Shown here piece after piece: positions 1 through 6,268 of a stretch of DNA of 8,756 nt. How positions within the stretch are numbered: the first letter of the stretch is position 1; every line of letters begins with the position of its first letter. The stretch is taken from assembly GCA_003165455.1 (NCBI GenBank), contig PLUJ01000195.1:1-8756 (forward strand), read 5' to 3'. The position numbers and the translations under genes were made by a program. The notes beneath the pieces were generated by a model. It made no database searches. It had not been told where the DNA came from and saw only the letters and a program-made list of their open reading frames with translations. The DNA is from Acidobacteriaceae bacterium. Its GTDB lineage: Bacteria > Acidobacteriota > Terriglobia > Terriglobales > Acidobacteriaceae.

Positions 1-41
1 GCCTGAGCGGGCGTTTGGAATGATCATTGGCTGTTTTCGGA

Positions 42-67
42 ATGGGCGAGCCCCCGGGCTCGCCCAT
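42..67. terminator. Perfect GC-rich hairpin, possible terminator
   Basis: An exact 11-bp inverted repeat (ATGGGCGAGCC and its complement) is separated by a 4-base loop. It lies 33 bp beyond the stop codon of the minus-strand GloVer gene, so it could end that transcript, or one arriving from the left on the plus strand. Neither side has a clean run of T, so it is not a textbook intrinsic terminator. The hairpin is seen directly; its role is inferred. Confidence 0.4.
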
Positions 68-100
68 CTTCGTTGTCGTCATCATCAAGGCTGAGTCCGC

Positions 101-1453
101 TCAAGGGCCAATGCGATATATGACGCCACAACCCGCGCCGAAGCCCGTGCAGCTTAGATTTCCGCCTGAAGGAGTCATGCCATAGACCGCCCCGCCGCTT
201 ACCACAACATTCCCGGAAAGCGGGCCAAGGCCATCGACACCGCCTTCCATGCTGTACATTCCGCTCTCATACCAGCTACCGCCATCGGCCCATTGCGTGA
301 GGCGAAACACAACTCCGCATCCGTCTTCACAGTTTAGACTCCTACCGCCGTCTGACGTCGTGCCATAGAGATTGCCACGCTGGTCCATCACTAATCCTTG
401 ATACAGGGGAAACGCGCCGCCCGGCCCCTCAAAGCTATACAGGTTCGTCTCAATCCACTCGCCGGCAGCCGTCGCATCTGGCTGAAGGCTGAAAACAGCT
501 CCGCTGCAGCCCTGCCCGCCTAAGTGGGCCATACCGTAGAGTGTTCCCGACTCATCCACGAGCAGCGGACCGCCTGGCCCGCCACATCCCCCGGGAAATT
601 CATAGAGCATGCGATAGCTCCACGAGGCTCCAGCTGGGGCTATCTGGAACACTGCACCGCCGGGCTCGATTGTACCCTGTGCGCCGTTTGTGACTGTCCC
701 AAAAATACAAACTTGCCCTGCGAGAGCTCCGCAAAATTTGGCAGGAGCCAAGGTCACCCCAACGTAAGGGTTGGCGCCATCGGATGCTTCGAAAGTATGC
801 AACACCGTTTCAGACCAGGTAGGCTCTTCAGCATCAGACGTGCGACTTAGCCGAAAAACAACCCCACAGCCGGGCCCGGCCCCTTCAAAGTAACAGCTGT
901 CGTCACCGCCATAGGCAGTTGTACCGTATATATTCCCCTGTGAATCCAAGGTTACGGAACCTGTTGGATCCTCGCCATCGGACTCGCCCGTGAAACGATG
1001 CAGTATTTTCTCTACCCATTCGTCGCCGGAACGCTCTAATTCGAAAACTGTTCCGCAGCCGGTACCTTCGCATCCAGTGCCGCCCCAGGCTGTTGTGCCG
1101 TACAGATTGCCCGAGGGATCAAAAACAAGGTCACTAGACGGATCAGCGCCGTCCGAACCGCCTAGGAACGTGTACAGAACCTTGAAGGTCCATTGCAAGT
1201 TCCCGTGATCGTTCACGTGCATTAACTCAAAGACCGTGCCACAGCCGGCAAAAGGAAACGTGCAGGGGCCATCACCGTATTGCGTTGCGGTGCCGTACAG
1301 GTTGCCATCCCTGTCGGATATGAGTCCCGCATATGGAACTCCTCCGTCACCTAAACCCGCGAAGGTGTACAACACGGTTTCGGTTTGGGCCCTAGCTCCG
1401 CTGCAAAAGCACAGAACATCAACAAGGCAGCCGCAATAGCCCCGAGGAAGCAC
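101..1453 (-). CDS. Secreted GloVer-repeat (Gloeo/Verruco) protein, frameshifted at its 5' end
   Basis: This frame encodes about 450 residues built from seven imperfect repeats of 54-75 residues. Each has a G-[NTA]-[LIV]-YG-[TM] core followed by a Gly/Cys-rich loop and a G-x-[VI]-[FY]-x-[LI] strand. Core aromatic or YG positions fall near residues 53, 118, 175, 251, 305, 362 and 424. This is the Gloeo/Verruco repeat family (TIGR03803), common in Acidobacteriota as extracellular proteins of unknown function. Seven units suggest a beta-propeller, which is inference. Six repeats have at least one Cys in the loop and five have a Cys pair, which suits disulfides in an exported protein. No C-terminal anchor, LPXTG or membrane segment is visible; the protein ends inside the last repeat. 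The GTG at 1453 is only the first start in this frame and has no proper signal peptide. A better start with a signal peptide lies at 1485 in another frame, so the gene carries a 1-base deletion near 1389-1407 or a sequence error. Confidence 0.85.
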   Translation of the reverse strand: MLPRGYCGCLVDVLCFCSGARAQTETVLYTFAGLGDGGVPYAGLISDRDGNLYGTATQYGDGPCTFPFAGCGTVFELMHVNDHGNLQWTFKVLYTFLGGSDGADPSSDLVFDPSGNLYGTTAWGGTGCEGTGCGTVFELERSGDEWVEKILHRFTGESDGEDPTGSVTLDSQGNIYGTTAYGGDDSCYFEGAGPGCGVVFRLSRTSDAEEPTWSETVLHTFEASDGANPYVGVTLAPAKFCGALAGQVCIFGTVTNGAQGTIEPGGAVFQIAPAGASWSYRMLYEFPGGCGGPGGPLLVDESGTLYGMAHLGGQGCSGAVFSLQPDATAAGEWIETNLYSFEGPGGAFPLYQGLVMDQRGNLYGTTSDGGRSLNCEDGCGVVFRLTQWADGGSWYESGMYSMEGGVDGLGPLSGNVVVSGGAVYGMTPSGGNLSCTGFGAGCGVIYRIGP

Positions 1454-1485
1454 GCTCGCCGGAGATTTGTGGACGGAAATTTCAT
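1351..1485 (-). pseudogene. Out-of-frame signal-peptide start of the GloVer-repeat gene
   Basis: From an ATG at 1485 this frame encodes MKFPSTNLRRACFLGAIAAA followed by LLMFCAFA: a basic N-region and a hydrophobic core of about 16 residues, as in a Sec signal peptide. It then becomes KPKPCC nonsense and stops at 1353-1351. The continuation of a normal signal peptide (SGARAQ, then TETVLYTF) is in the frame of the 101-1453 gene. Adding one base around 1389-1407 would join the two into a single secreted protein. An AAGGAG ribosome-binding site precedes this ATG, and it overlaps the upstream gene's TGA as ATGA. Both features support it as the original start. Confidence 0.7.
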
Positions 1486-2203
1486 TGGTACGAAACTCCT
1501 TGAGAGAGCCAGTTCGTTATGCCGGGCTTGCCGATTGCTTCAACGAACACTGTACTGCCACTTGGGAGGTCATAGCTGGTGATGTTTATTCCCGAACATG
1601 AGACATCGGGATAGTTGAGGGTGCAGTTAGCCTGGGCAGGGGTAATGTCGTGATCCACCAGGTCGTAATTCGTGCCGTCCGTGCTATCGTAAAAGTCATA
1701 ATGATCGATGGTGCTTAAGTTGGCAAGCCCGTTGGGATCCCTCTCGACATTGTCAAACTGAAAGGCCCAAGTGAGCTGAAGCGTGTTGGAATTGATCGTG
1801 GCCATAAAACTGGAGCTCAAGATGCAGTTATCAATCCCGGTTTCGATCTCCGTGCCTTCCTCGTAGTCGTCCGAGGTCGCGACCATCATCCAGGGCAGCG
1901 GATTGTTCGCCTGACTGTAGTAGTTGGTCACATAGTTGTCTTCAGCGTATTCGCTCATCTCGTTCCAACTGTTCATCCAGCTGTCCCGCAACCCTGCGTG
2001 GCGACCCTCGCCCCGTACCACGTGTTAGCGAGTGAGTTGTGGCTGGTCATCAGGTCGTCGAATCCTTTGGATGCTCCGCCCATCAGAAGCAGTTGATGCC
2101 CCCCGGAGCCGGTGCAGCCGCTCAGCAGACCTCCGTTTGCCGCGCAGATGTCGCAAGCACGAGGAGACCACTGATGCGACGAAGCATACGCGCGTAACCT
2201 CAA
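1482..2203 (-). pseudogene. Frameshifted gene for a secreted protein with a Gly-rich core and a fibronectin-III-like C-terminus
   Basis: Two overlapping minus-strand frames read as one protein. The first (2203-1973) contains CDICAANGG, LLLMGGASKGFDDL and NTWYGARVATQ. The second (2021-1482) continues with RDSWMNSWNEMSEYA, then WMMVATSDDY, and ends in a beta-rich segment with YDFYDSTDGTNYDLV that looks fibronectin-III-like. Adding one base in the GGGTT around 1985-2000 gives a smooth ATQGLRDSWMNSW junction, so a 1-base deletion is the simplest explanation. The core somewhat resembles DUF6345 or caspase-like-fold proteins, in which a Cys-containing strand is followed by a Gly-rich turn; that family guess is weak. 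The 5' end is missing or also damaged: the first frame begins with a poor TTG start. The TGA at 1484-1482 overlaps the ATG of the GloVer gene, so the two were probably one operon. If the frameshift is a sequence error, the gene is intact here. Confidence 0.6.
1496..1501 (-). promoter_or_regulatory. Ribosome-binding site deciding the GloVer gene start
   Basis: AAGGAG on the minus strand lies 10 bases before the ATG at 1485 and inside the 3' end of the upstream gene. It supports translation from 1485 rather than from the GTG at 1453, and translational coupling to the upstream gene. Confidence 0.6.
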
Positions 2204-2215
2204 CTTAGATTTTGG

Positions 2216-2467
2216 TTACAAATGAAAAACGAACTGCTGCGGGGCCCGTACGACGCGAACGAACATGTCAAGTCTAGAGTAGCTCGCAATCGGGTAATTG
2301 CTGTAGGTGGGACGGGGCCAACAACTTATCTTCCAACAGCCACTCACTGTGACAGCTGACCTTGCGACCCATCCCAAAGTCATTCCATTGGTTGCCCAGC
2401 ACAAGGGGCACAACCCGGCGCGCGCCACACCCGCAAAGCAGAAAAGGAGTTTGAGTACCCTCCGCAC
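2216..2467 (-). pseudogene. Possible decayed 5' part of the upstream secreted-protein gene
   Basis: This open frame is the same frame as 2203-1973, separated from it only by the TAA at 2218-2216. From a GTG at 2467 it begins MRRVLKLLFCFAGVARAG, which resembles a signal peptide. It later contains YSNYPIASYSRLDMF before turning less protein-like. A neighbouring frame near 2215-2260 contains SYGPRSSSFFICNQNL, which could fill the gap before the Cys-containing core. Together these suggest the original gene ran from about 2467 to 1482 (roughly 330 codons) and has collected several frame changes. The evidence is reading-frame texture only. The rest of the spacer up to 2632 holds no gene I can support, only a TTACCGGTAA palindrome at 2504-2513. 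Confidence 0.3.
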
Positions 2468-2632
2468 CGCCGGCTGGCGGCAGGCCGAACCTAATTCGCC
2501 CCGTTACCGGTAAGTTAACAGCAAGCGCCCGTACACTCTCAATCTCCGCGTAAACTGATTCGGAGCGCCGGACTGCCTGATGGATGCTAGGTCAGCGCCG
2601 CGCTCATTTTCGAACGGCACGACGAGGATCGA

Positions 2633-3103
2633 ATGACTCCCACCCACGAGGAATTGCTCAAGGAATTTCAGGAGTTCGCCCCGAGAGCGCCCTCGGCCAG
2701 CGCGCTCATGGAGCACATTGCCAAGCACCTGCATGAAAAGATGGCGCGTTACAACTGGGTAGGATTTTATCTGATCGATCCGGGCGATCCCGGCATTCTG
2801 CTGGTAGGGCCGTTCGTCGGCAGTTTTACCCCCAACGCCCGGATCCCGCTGAACGTGGGGCTTTGTGGCGCGGCCGCCACCAGTGGGGAGACTGTTGTGG
2901 TGCACGACGTTGCCAAAGACTCCCGCTATCTGGCCGGTTCGCCTCTAGTGAAGGGTGAGATCGTTGTACCCATCTTCGTCAGAAAACAACTGGCAGCGGA
3001 ACTCGATATTGAGAGCTACTTCACGTCAACCTTCACCGACCAAGAAATGCATTTCGTGGAAGCCTGCGCCGGCGTCGTGGAGAAGTATCTGGCGAAGAAC
3101 TAG
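2633..3103 (+). CDS. GAF-domain protein, fRMsr (YebR-like) family lacking two of three cysteines
   Basis: The 156-residue protein is a single GAF domain. NWVGFYLI (41-48), GPF (59-61), RIP (70-72), GLCG (76-79), EIVVPIF (109-115) and LDIES (124-128) match the free methionine-(R)-sulfoxide reductase family (E. coli YebR/MsrC, about 165 residues). That enzyme reduces free methionine-R-sulfoxide using Cys84, Cys94 and Cys118. By motif alignment only the Cys94 equivalent remains (Cys78). The Cys84 position is Asn68 and the Cys118 position, eight residues into the YLAGSPLVKGE segment, is Gly102. Acidic pocket residues Glu109, Asp125 and Glu127 are kept. Classical reductase activity is therefore doubtful; a ligand-binding or redox-sensing role is possible. 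The ATG is preceded by GAGG with a 5-base spacer. It stands alone on the plus strand, divergent from the decayed minus-strand pair. Confidence 0.9.
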   Translation: MTPTHEELLKEFQEFAPRAPSASALMEHIAKHLHEKMARYNWVGFYLIDPGDPGILLVGPFVGSFTPNARIPLNVGLCGAAATSGETVVVHDVAKDSRYLAGSPLVKGEIVVPIFVRKQLAAELDIESYFTSTFTDQEMHFVEACAGVVEKYLAKN

Positions 3104-3120
3104 CTGGAAAAGCTCCTGCA

Positions 3121-3282
3121 CTAGCCCGGCGTAAAGTTACTGGTCTGCCTGAACTTATTTTCCACACGAACAACGTGACGTCCAACCTTGTCCTCGCAAA
3201 CTAATTCCACGATGATGGTCGATGCCTTGATGGCCTGCCAGTGATCTCCGCTGCCCCTCGGCTTTGGAGCTTGCGGGATCAT
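3121..3282 (-). CDS. Possible 53-residue protein or gene remnant
   Basis: An ATG at 3282 opens 53 codons with a protein-like sequence: GDHWQAIKASTIIVELVCED in the middle, then HVVRVENKF, ending TSNFTPG. Codon third positions are mostly G or C, unlike the AT-richer DNA around it. The same frame stays open upstream to a TAG near 3353 and reads DGFYLMIPQAP across the ATG. It may therefore be the end of a once longer gene rather than a short one. No convincing ribosome-binding site is seen. It converges on the GAF gene with a 17-bp gap. I do not recognise the family. Confidence 0.35.
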   Translation of the reverse strand: MIPQAPKPRGSGDHWQAIKASTIIVELVCEDKVGRHVVRVENKFRQTSNFTPG

Positions 3283-3562
3283 TAGGTAGAAACCATCTGA
3301 AGGACTGAGGGATGAGGAATGCCGTGCAGAAAAGATCTTGCGACGCGCCTACTGATTCGCGGGACTTTGCTTGCGCCAATTACCATCGCAGACGAAGTCG
3401 TCCGAAATCAATATTTTACAGGCAAGTTCTTTGTCCTCTATATTTTACGTATCCAGACCCAGACTGCACAACGCCTAAGACCATGATTCCAGAGATTTTA
3501 TTGATTTGATCTGTGCGTTTTTTTTGATCTGGATCGTCCGCTTATTGAGGTTGCATTAAAAG
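3283..3562. other. Non-coding stretch between the small frame and phoU
   Basis: I see no convincing gene in these 280 bases. The right part is AT-rich and contains two copies of ATATTTTAC (3411-3419 and 3440-3448) and a run of eight T at 3518-3525. No strong stem precedes the T run on either strand, so I do not call it a terminator. Confidence 0.4.
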
Positions 3563-4348
3563 CTATTGCGCTTCGCGCTTGCGAAGATAGTCGATGAACA
3601 TTTGTTCGACGGGCTTGTCGTAGGTTTTCAGGACGTGCCGCACGGTGTGGCCGCTGACCAGATGGCAGACTTCTTCGGCGAGATTCTTGGCGTGGTCGCC
3701 GGCGCGCTCCAGCGATTGCGTCATGAAGATAATCTGCAGGCTGGCCTGACGCGCGATGTTTTCGGGGTTCTCGATGTGGCGCAGGAAGATGAGATTTCGC
3801 AGGCGGTCGATCTCGGAATCGGAGCGCAGCACATCGACCGCCTTGCCAACATCGCGAGTAGAGAAGCCCACGCCAATGTCGGCGAGCATCTTTTCGAGGA
3901 TCGTGGCCATATGCGTGAGATCGCGCGTGTCCTCGGAGTCAATGCGGCCGGCGGCGGCTTGAGCGCTGTTGGCAAAGCTCAGCAGCAGATCGCCGATACG
4001 TTCCAGGCTGATCATGAACTTCATGCAAGCAAGCAACTCGCGCGCCTGGGCAGGCTCGACTTCGGTAATGATGGAAGTAACGGCGCTGTCGATCTCCATG
4101 TCGAGCGTATCGAGTTCCCGCTCGCGCTGGCGCAGCGAGTTCAGCAGGGGAGCAGAGCCGGTGGCAATGCCCTCGGCAGCCGCGCCGGCAGCCTCTTTCG
4201 CGAGTCGACAGGCTTCAATCGTCCGCAGAACAATGTGATGATGGGGGTCGGGAACCGGGGCTTCTACACGGGCGGCACTCATGAGGGAATCCGTTGCACG
4301 CGAAACTGGAGAGCGTAGACCAATCGTAACTGATTTCGCGATGCCCAT
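3563..4348 (-). CDS. phoU: Phosphate signalling regulator PhoU
   Basis: The 261-residue protein has the two tandem three-helix PhoU domains, roughly 36-130 and 140-235. Each carries the metal-cluster motif: SLERIGDLL at 114-122 and SLERAGDHAKNLAEE at 212-226. PhoU is a cytoplasmic peripheral protein that links the Pst phosphate transporter to the PhoR kinase and keeps the Pho response off when phosphate is plentiful. It is slightly longer than usual because of about 33 N-terminal residues before the first helix. Met23 (ATG at 4282) is an alternative start; neither start has a strong ribosome-binding site (a GAGG lies 16 bases before the first, a GGA before the second). It follows phoR on the same strand after a 151-bp gap with regulatory-looking DNA, so it may be transcribed separately from phoBR. 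No pst gene is next to it in this window. Confidence 0.95.
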   Translation of the reverse strand: MGIAKSVTIGLRSPVSRATDSLMSAARVEAPVPDPHHHIVLRTIEACRLAKEAAGAAAEGIATGSAPLLNSLRQRERELDTLDMEIDSAVTSIITEVEPAQARELLACMKFMISLERIGDLLLSFANSAQAAAGRIDSEDTRDLTHMATILEKMLADIGVGFSTRDVGKAVDVLRSDSEIDRLRNLIFLRHIENPENIARQASLQIIFMTQSLERAGDHAKNLAEEVCHLVSGHTVRHVLKTYDKPVEQMFIDYLRKREAQ

Positions 4349-4382
4349 AAATAGTTTGTCAACGCCTCAAGCATAGGTCATA

Positions 4383-4433
4383 TTTGTCGGCGAACGGTTA
4401 CGAAGCTGTGAATTTTAGGTCAATTGTTGTAAC
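4383..4433. promoter_or_regulatory. Pho-box-like array upstream of phoU
   Basis: Reading the plus strand, 7-base units occur every 11 bp: TTGTCGG (4384), CGGTTAC (4395), CTGTGAA (4406) and AGGTCAA (4417), then TTGTAAC (4427, 10 bp on). PhoB binds direct repeats of CTGTCAT-like heptamers at 11-bp spacing. Each unit matches that consensus at only 4-5 of 7 positions, and the GT core is kept in all five. The array ends about 35 bp before the phoU start, with TATGCT as a possible -10 box on the minus strand. The period is seen; PhoB binding is inferred. Confidence 0.4.
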
Positions 4434-4453
4434 AAAAAAGCCGGTCAGGCCTT
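4434..4453 (-). terminator. Terminator-like hairpin after phoR
   Basis: On the minus strand AAGGCC pairs with GGCTTT (six pairs, one G-U) around the loop TGACC. The six-T run begins inside the stem. It lies about 50 bp after the phoR stop and directly before the Pho-box-like array. It would fit partial termination of phoBR before phoU, but the stem is short. Confidence 0.4.
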
Positions 4454-4499
4454 GAGCTTCCATGAGAGCGCTTGAATTCAGACTGCCTCGCCGCGCCTA

Positions 4500-6230
4500 T
4501 CAAGCATTTGGCAGCGCGAACAGGAAAGTCGAACCGTGGCCAAGTTCGCTTTCCGCACGAATCGAGCCTCCGTGAGCAAGCATGATGTGTTTGGCGATGG
4601 CGAGACCGAGGCCGGTGCCGCCCGATTCGCGGGAGCGGGCTTTATCGACCCGGTAAAAACGCTCGAACAGGCGCGGCAGGTGCTCGGAGCCGATGCCCGC
4701 TCCGAAGTCTTGAACGAAAAACTCCACTGCATGCGGAACGGTTCGCGCGCCAAGGACCACGCGTCCTCCGGTCGCGCCGTATTTCAGCGCATTGTCGATG
4801 AGATTCGAGAACACCTGATGAATCGCCTCCCGGTCCGCTAGAACCATTGGGAGGGTTTCGGGAACAGGAGCATCTTTTATATTGATATGCAGATCAATAC
4901 CGTGAGCGCGGGCGATCTCGCGAAAACTTTCCTCAGCGTCGTGGAGAATCTCTGACGGAGGAACAGGCTCGACATCGAACCGTGTTTCGCCCGATTCAAC
5001 CCGGGCCAGGGTGAGCAGATCTTCCGTAAGCCGGGACATGCGCCCTGAATTCTTGCGAATAATTTCCAGAAATTCGCGGTTCGGAGCGCCATGGTCGGGA
5101 GTGCTATCGAGCAATGTCTCCGCGTAGCCCTGAATCGAAGTGAGCGGCGTGCGCAGTTCGTGCGAAACGTTAGCGATAAAATCCCGGCGGGTTTTTTCTA
5201 CACGCTCGGTTTCGGTAAGATCGCGGAGCACCGCGACCGCGCCTCCACCGGGCAACGGGGCGGCGGTCACATCGAAGGTTCGTCCTGGAACGATGGAAGT
5301 CGCACGAGCGGTTTTGACCTTACGCGTCGCAGTAGCTTCCCGCACAGTCGCAAGAAAATCAGGATCGCGAATGGTTTCAACCACCGGTTGATGGAGCCGA
5401 GTGCGTTGAGGAACGAGGCGATCCATGGGCTGGTTGGCCCATTGAACCAGGCCATCGTCACTCACCGCGATAACCGCATCCTGCATGCTGTTGAGCAAGG
5501 TCTCAAGTTGGCGCTGGCTGGAGCGGACTTCGGCAAAACTTTGCTCAACCCGCACCGCCGTTTTGTCGATGGCCCCGGCGACGCGTCCAATTTCATCCGG
5601 AGATTTTTCCAAAATACGAGCGTGCAAATCGCCATCGGCGATGCGGCCGGCTACTTCGACGATGCGCTCCAACCTGCGCGCGCTCCACGATGCCGCAATT
5701 GCCGCAACCAAAAAGGCAAAACCGAAGACTGCCGCTGTCGTCCATTCCAGGTTGTGACGAAGTTCGGTGGAAACAGCTTCCACATCGGAGAGCGGATAGG
5801 CCAAGCGAACCGCGCCTCCAGAGATCGGCACGGCTACATAAAGAAATGGAGTTCCAATCGTGGTGCTGCGGCGTTCGTTACGGCCGATTGTTCCCGCCAG
5901 GGCTGCGGAAAACTCAGGCCGCGAAGCGTGGTTTTCCATATTGGCGGAGTTTGCTTCGGAATCTGCCAGAACATGGCCGGTAGGATCGATGATCGTGACG
6001 CGAGCTCCCGCAGCATGGCCTTCTTGCGCAGCGATATCGGCAAGCGAATGGCTGCGATCGGTTTCAACGCGATGCGCGACGAGTTCGGTCTTCTCGACCA
6101 GCGTGCGCTCGATTTCCGCGCGCAGGGAAGCTTGCCACGCCCTGCCAATTGTGACGTCGAAGATCACCGCTGCTGCGAGGATCACAACCAGGAAAGCCGC
6201 CAGCAGCTTAATGAAGATTCTATTTCTCAC
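4500..6230 (-). CDS. phoR: Phosphate-responsive sensor histidine kinase PhoR
   Basis: This 576-residue class I histidine kinase has TM1 at about 6-26, an extracytoplasmic sensor region (27-163), TM2 at about 164-184, HAMP (182-235), PAS (about 240-340) and the kinase core. The H-box is SHELRTP with phospho-acceptor His357. The N-box is NLIDNALKYG (Asn480). G1 is DFGAGIG (508-514), the F-box LFERFYRVD (521-529) and G2 GGTGLGLAIAKHI (537-549). All catalytic motifs are intact. The TM-sensor-TM-HAMP-PAS-HisKA order is that of PhoR/PnpS kinases, which phosphorylate PhoB in phosphate starvation. It lies 38 bp after phoB on the same strand, supporting an operon and a cognate pair. The start is GTG at 6230, inside a 14-bp tandem repeat that also holds an out-of-frame GTG 14 bases upstream. 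The PhoR name rests on its phoB and phoU neighbours; the signal itself cannot be read from sequence. Confidence 0.93.
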   Translation of the reverse strand: MRNRIFIKLLAAFLVVILAAAVIFDVTIGRAWQASLRAEIERTLVEKTELVAHRVETDRSHSLADIAAQEGHAAGARVTIIDPTGHVLADSEANSANMENHASRPEFSAALAGTIGRNERRSTTIGTPFLYVAVPISGGAVRLAYPLSDVEAVSTELRHNLEWTTAAVFGFAFLVAAIAASWSARRLERIVEVAGRIADGDLHARILEKSPDEIGRVAGAIDKTAVRVEQSFAEVRSSQRQLETLLNSMQDAVIAVSDDGLVQWANQPMDRLVPQRTRLHQPVVETIRDPDFLATVREATATRKVKTARATSIVPGRTFDVTAAPLPGGGAVAVLRDLTETERVEKTRRDFIANVSHELRTPLTSIQGYAETLLDSTPDHGAPNREFLEIIRKNSGRMSRLTEDLLTLARVESGETRFDVEPVPPSEILHDAEESFREIARAHGIDLHINIKDAPVPETLPMVLADREAIHQVFSNLIDNALKYGATGGRVVLGARTVPHAVEFFVQDFGAGIGSEHLPRLFERFYRVDKARSRESGGTGLGLAIAKHIMLAHGGSIRAESELGHGSTFLFALPNA

Positions 6231-6257
6231 CGCTTTTTTCTCACCGCTCTTTTCTCA
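6223..6257 (-). repeat. 14-bp tandem repeat spanning the phoR start codon
   Basis: On the minus strand the units are TGAGAAAAGAGCGG, TGAGAAAAAAGCGG and a partial TGAGAAA. The two full units match at 13 of 14 positions. The phoR GTG is formed where the second unit meets the third. The equivalent GTG at 6244 opens five codons (GTG AGA AAA AAG CGG) and stops at TGA 6229-6227, overlapping the phoR start as GTGA. Confidence 0.75.
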
Positions 6258-6268
6258 ATTGGGGCCGC

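Noticed and set aside
1385..1410. Programmed -1 frameshift in the GloVer gene
   Set aside because: No X-XXY-YYZ heptamer is in the correct phase and no stimulatory stem was recognised. A simple deletion or sequence error explains it better.
2475..2485. CTGGCGGCAGGC-like text also present near 7987-7998
   Set aside because: A shared word of about 12 bases in GC-rich DNA, one copy of it inside the toxin gene, is not enough to call a dispersed repeat.
2504..2519. TTACCGGTAA palindrome followed by GTTAAC
   Set aside because: Short palindromes of this length occur by chance. No promoter elements are placed convincingly around them, so I do not call an operator.
2504..2905. Minus-strand open frame overlapping the start of the GAF gene
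   Set aside because: It overlaps the well-supported GAF frame and shows no family features.
3518..3525. Run of eight T as a terminator
   Set aside because: No stable stem precedes it on the plus strand, and on the minus strand it is a run of A.
3566..4318. Long plus-strand open frame opposite phoU
   Set aside because: It is antisense to a full PhoU with intact motifs, and its translation has no recognisable domain. It arises from the codon bias of phoU.
4357..4362. TTGACA on the minus strand just before phoU as a -35 box
   Set aside because: No acceptable -10 lies 16-18 bp downstream, and that position would be inside the phoU coding region.
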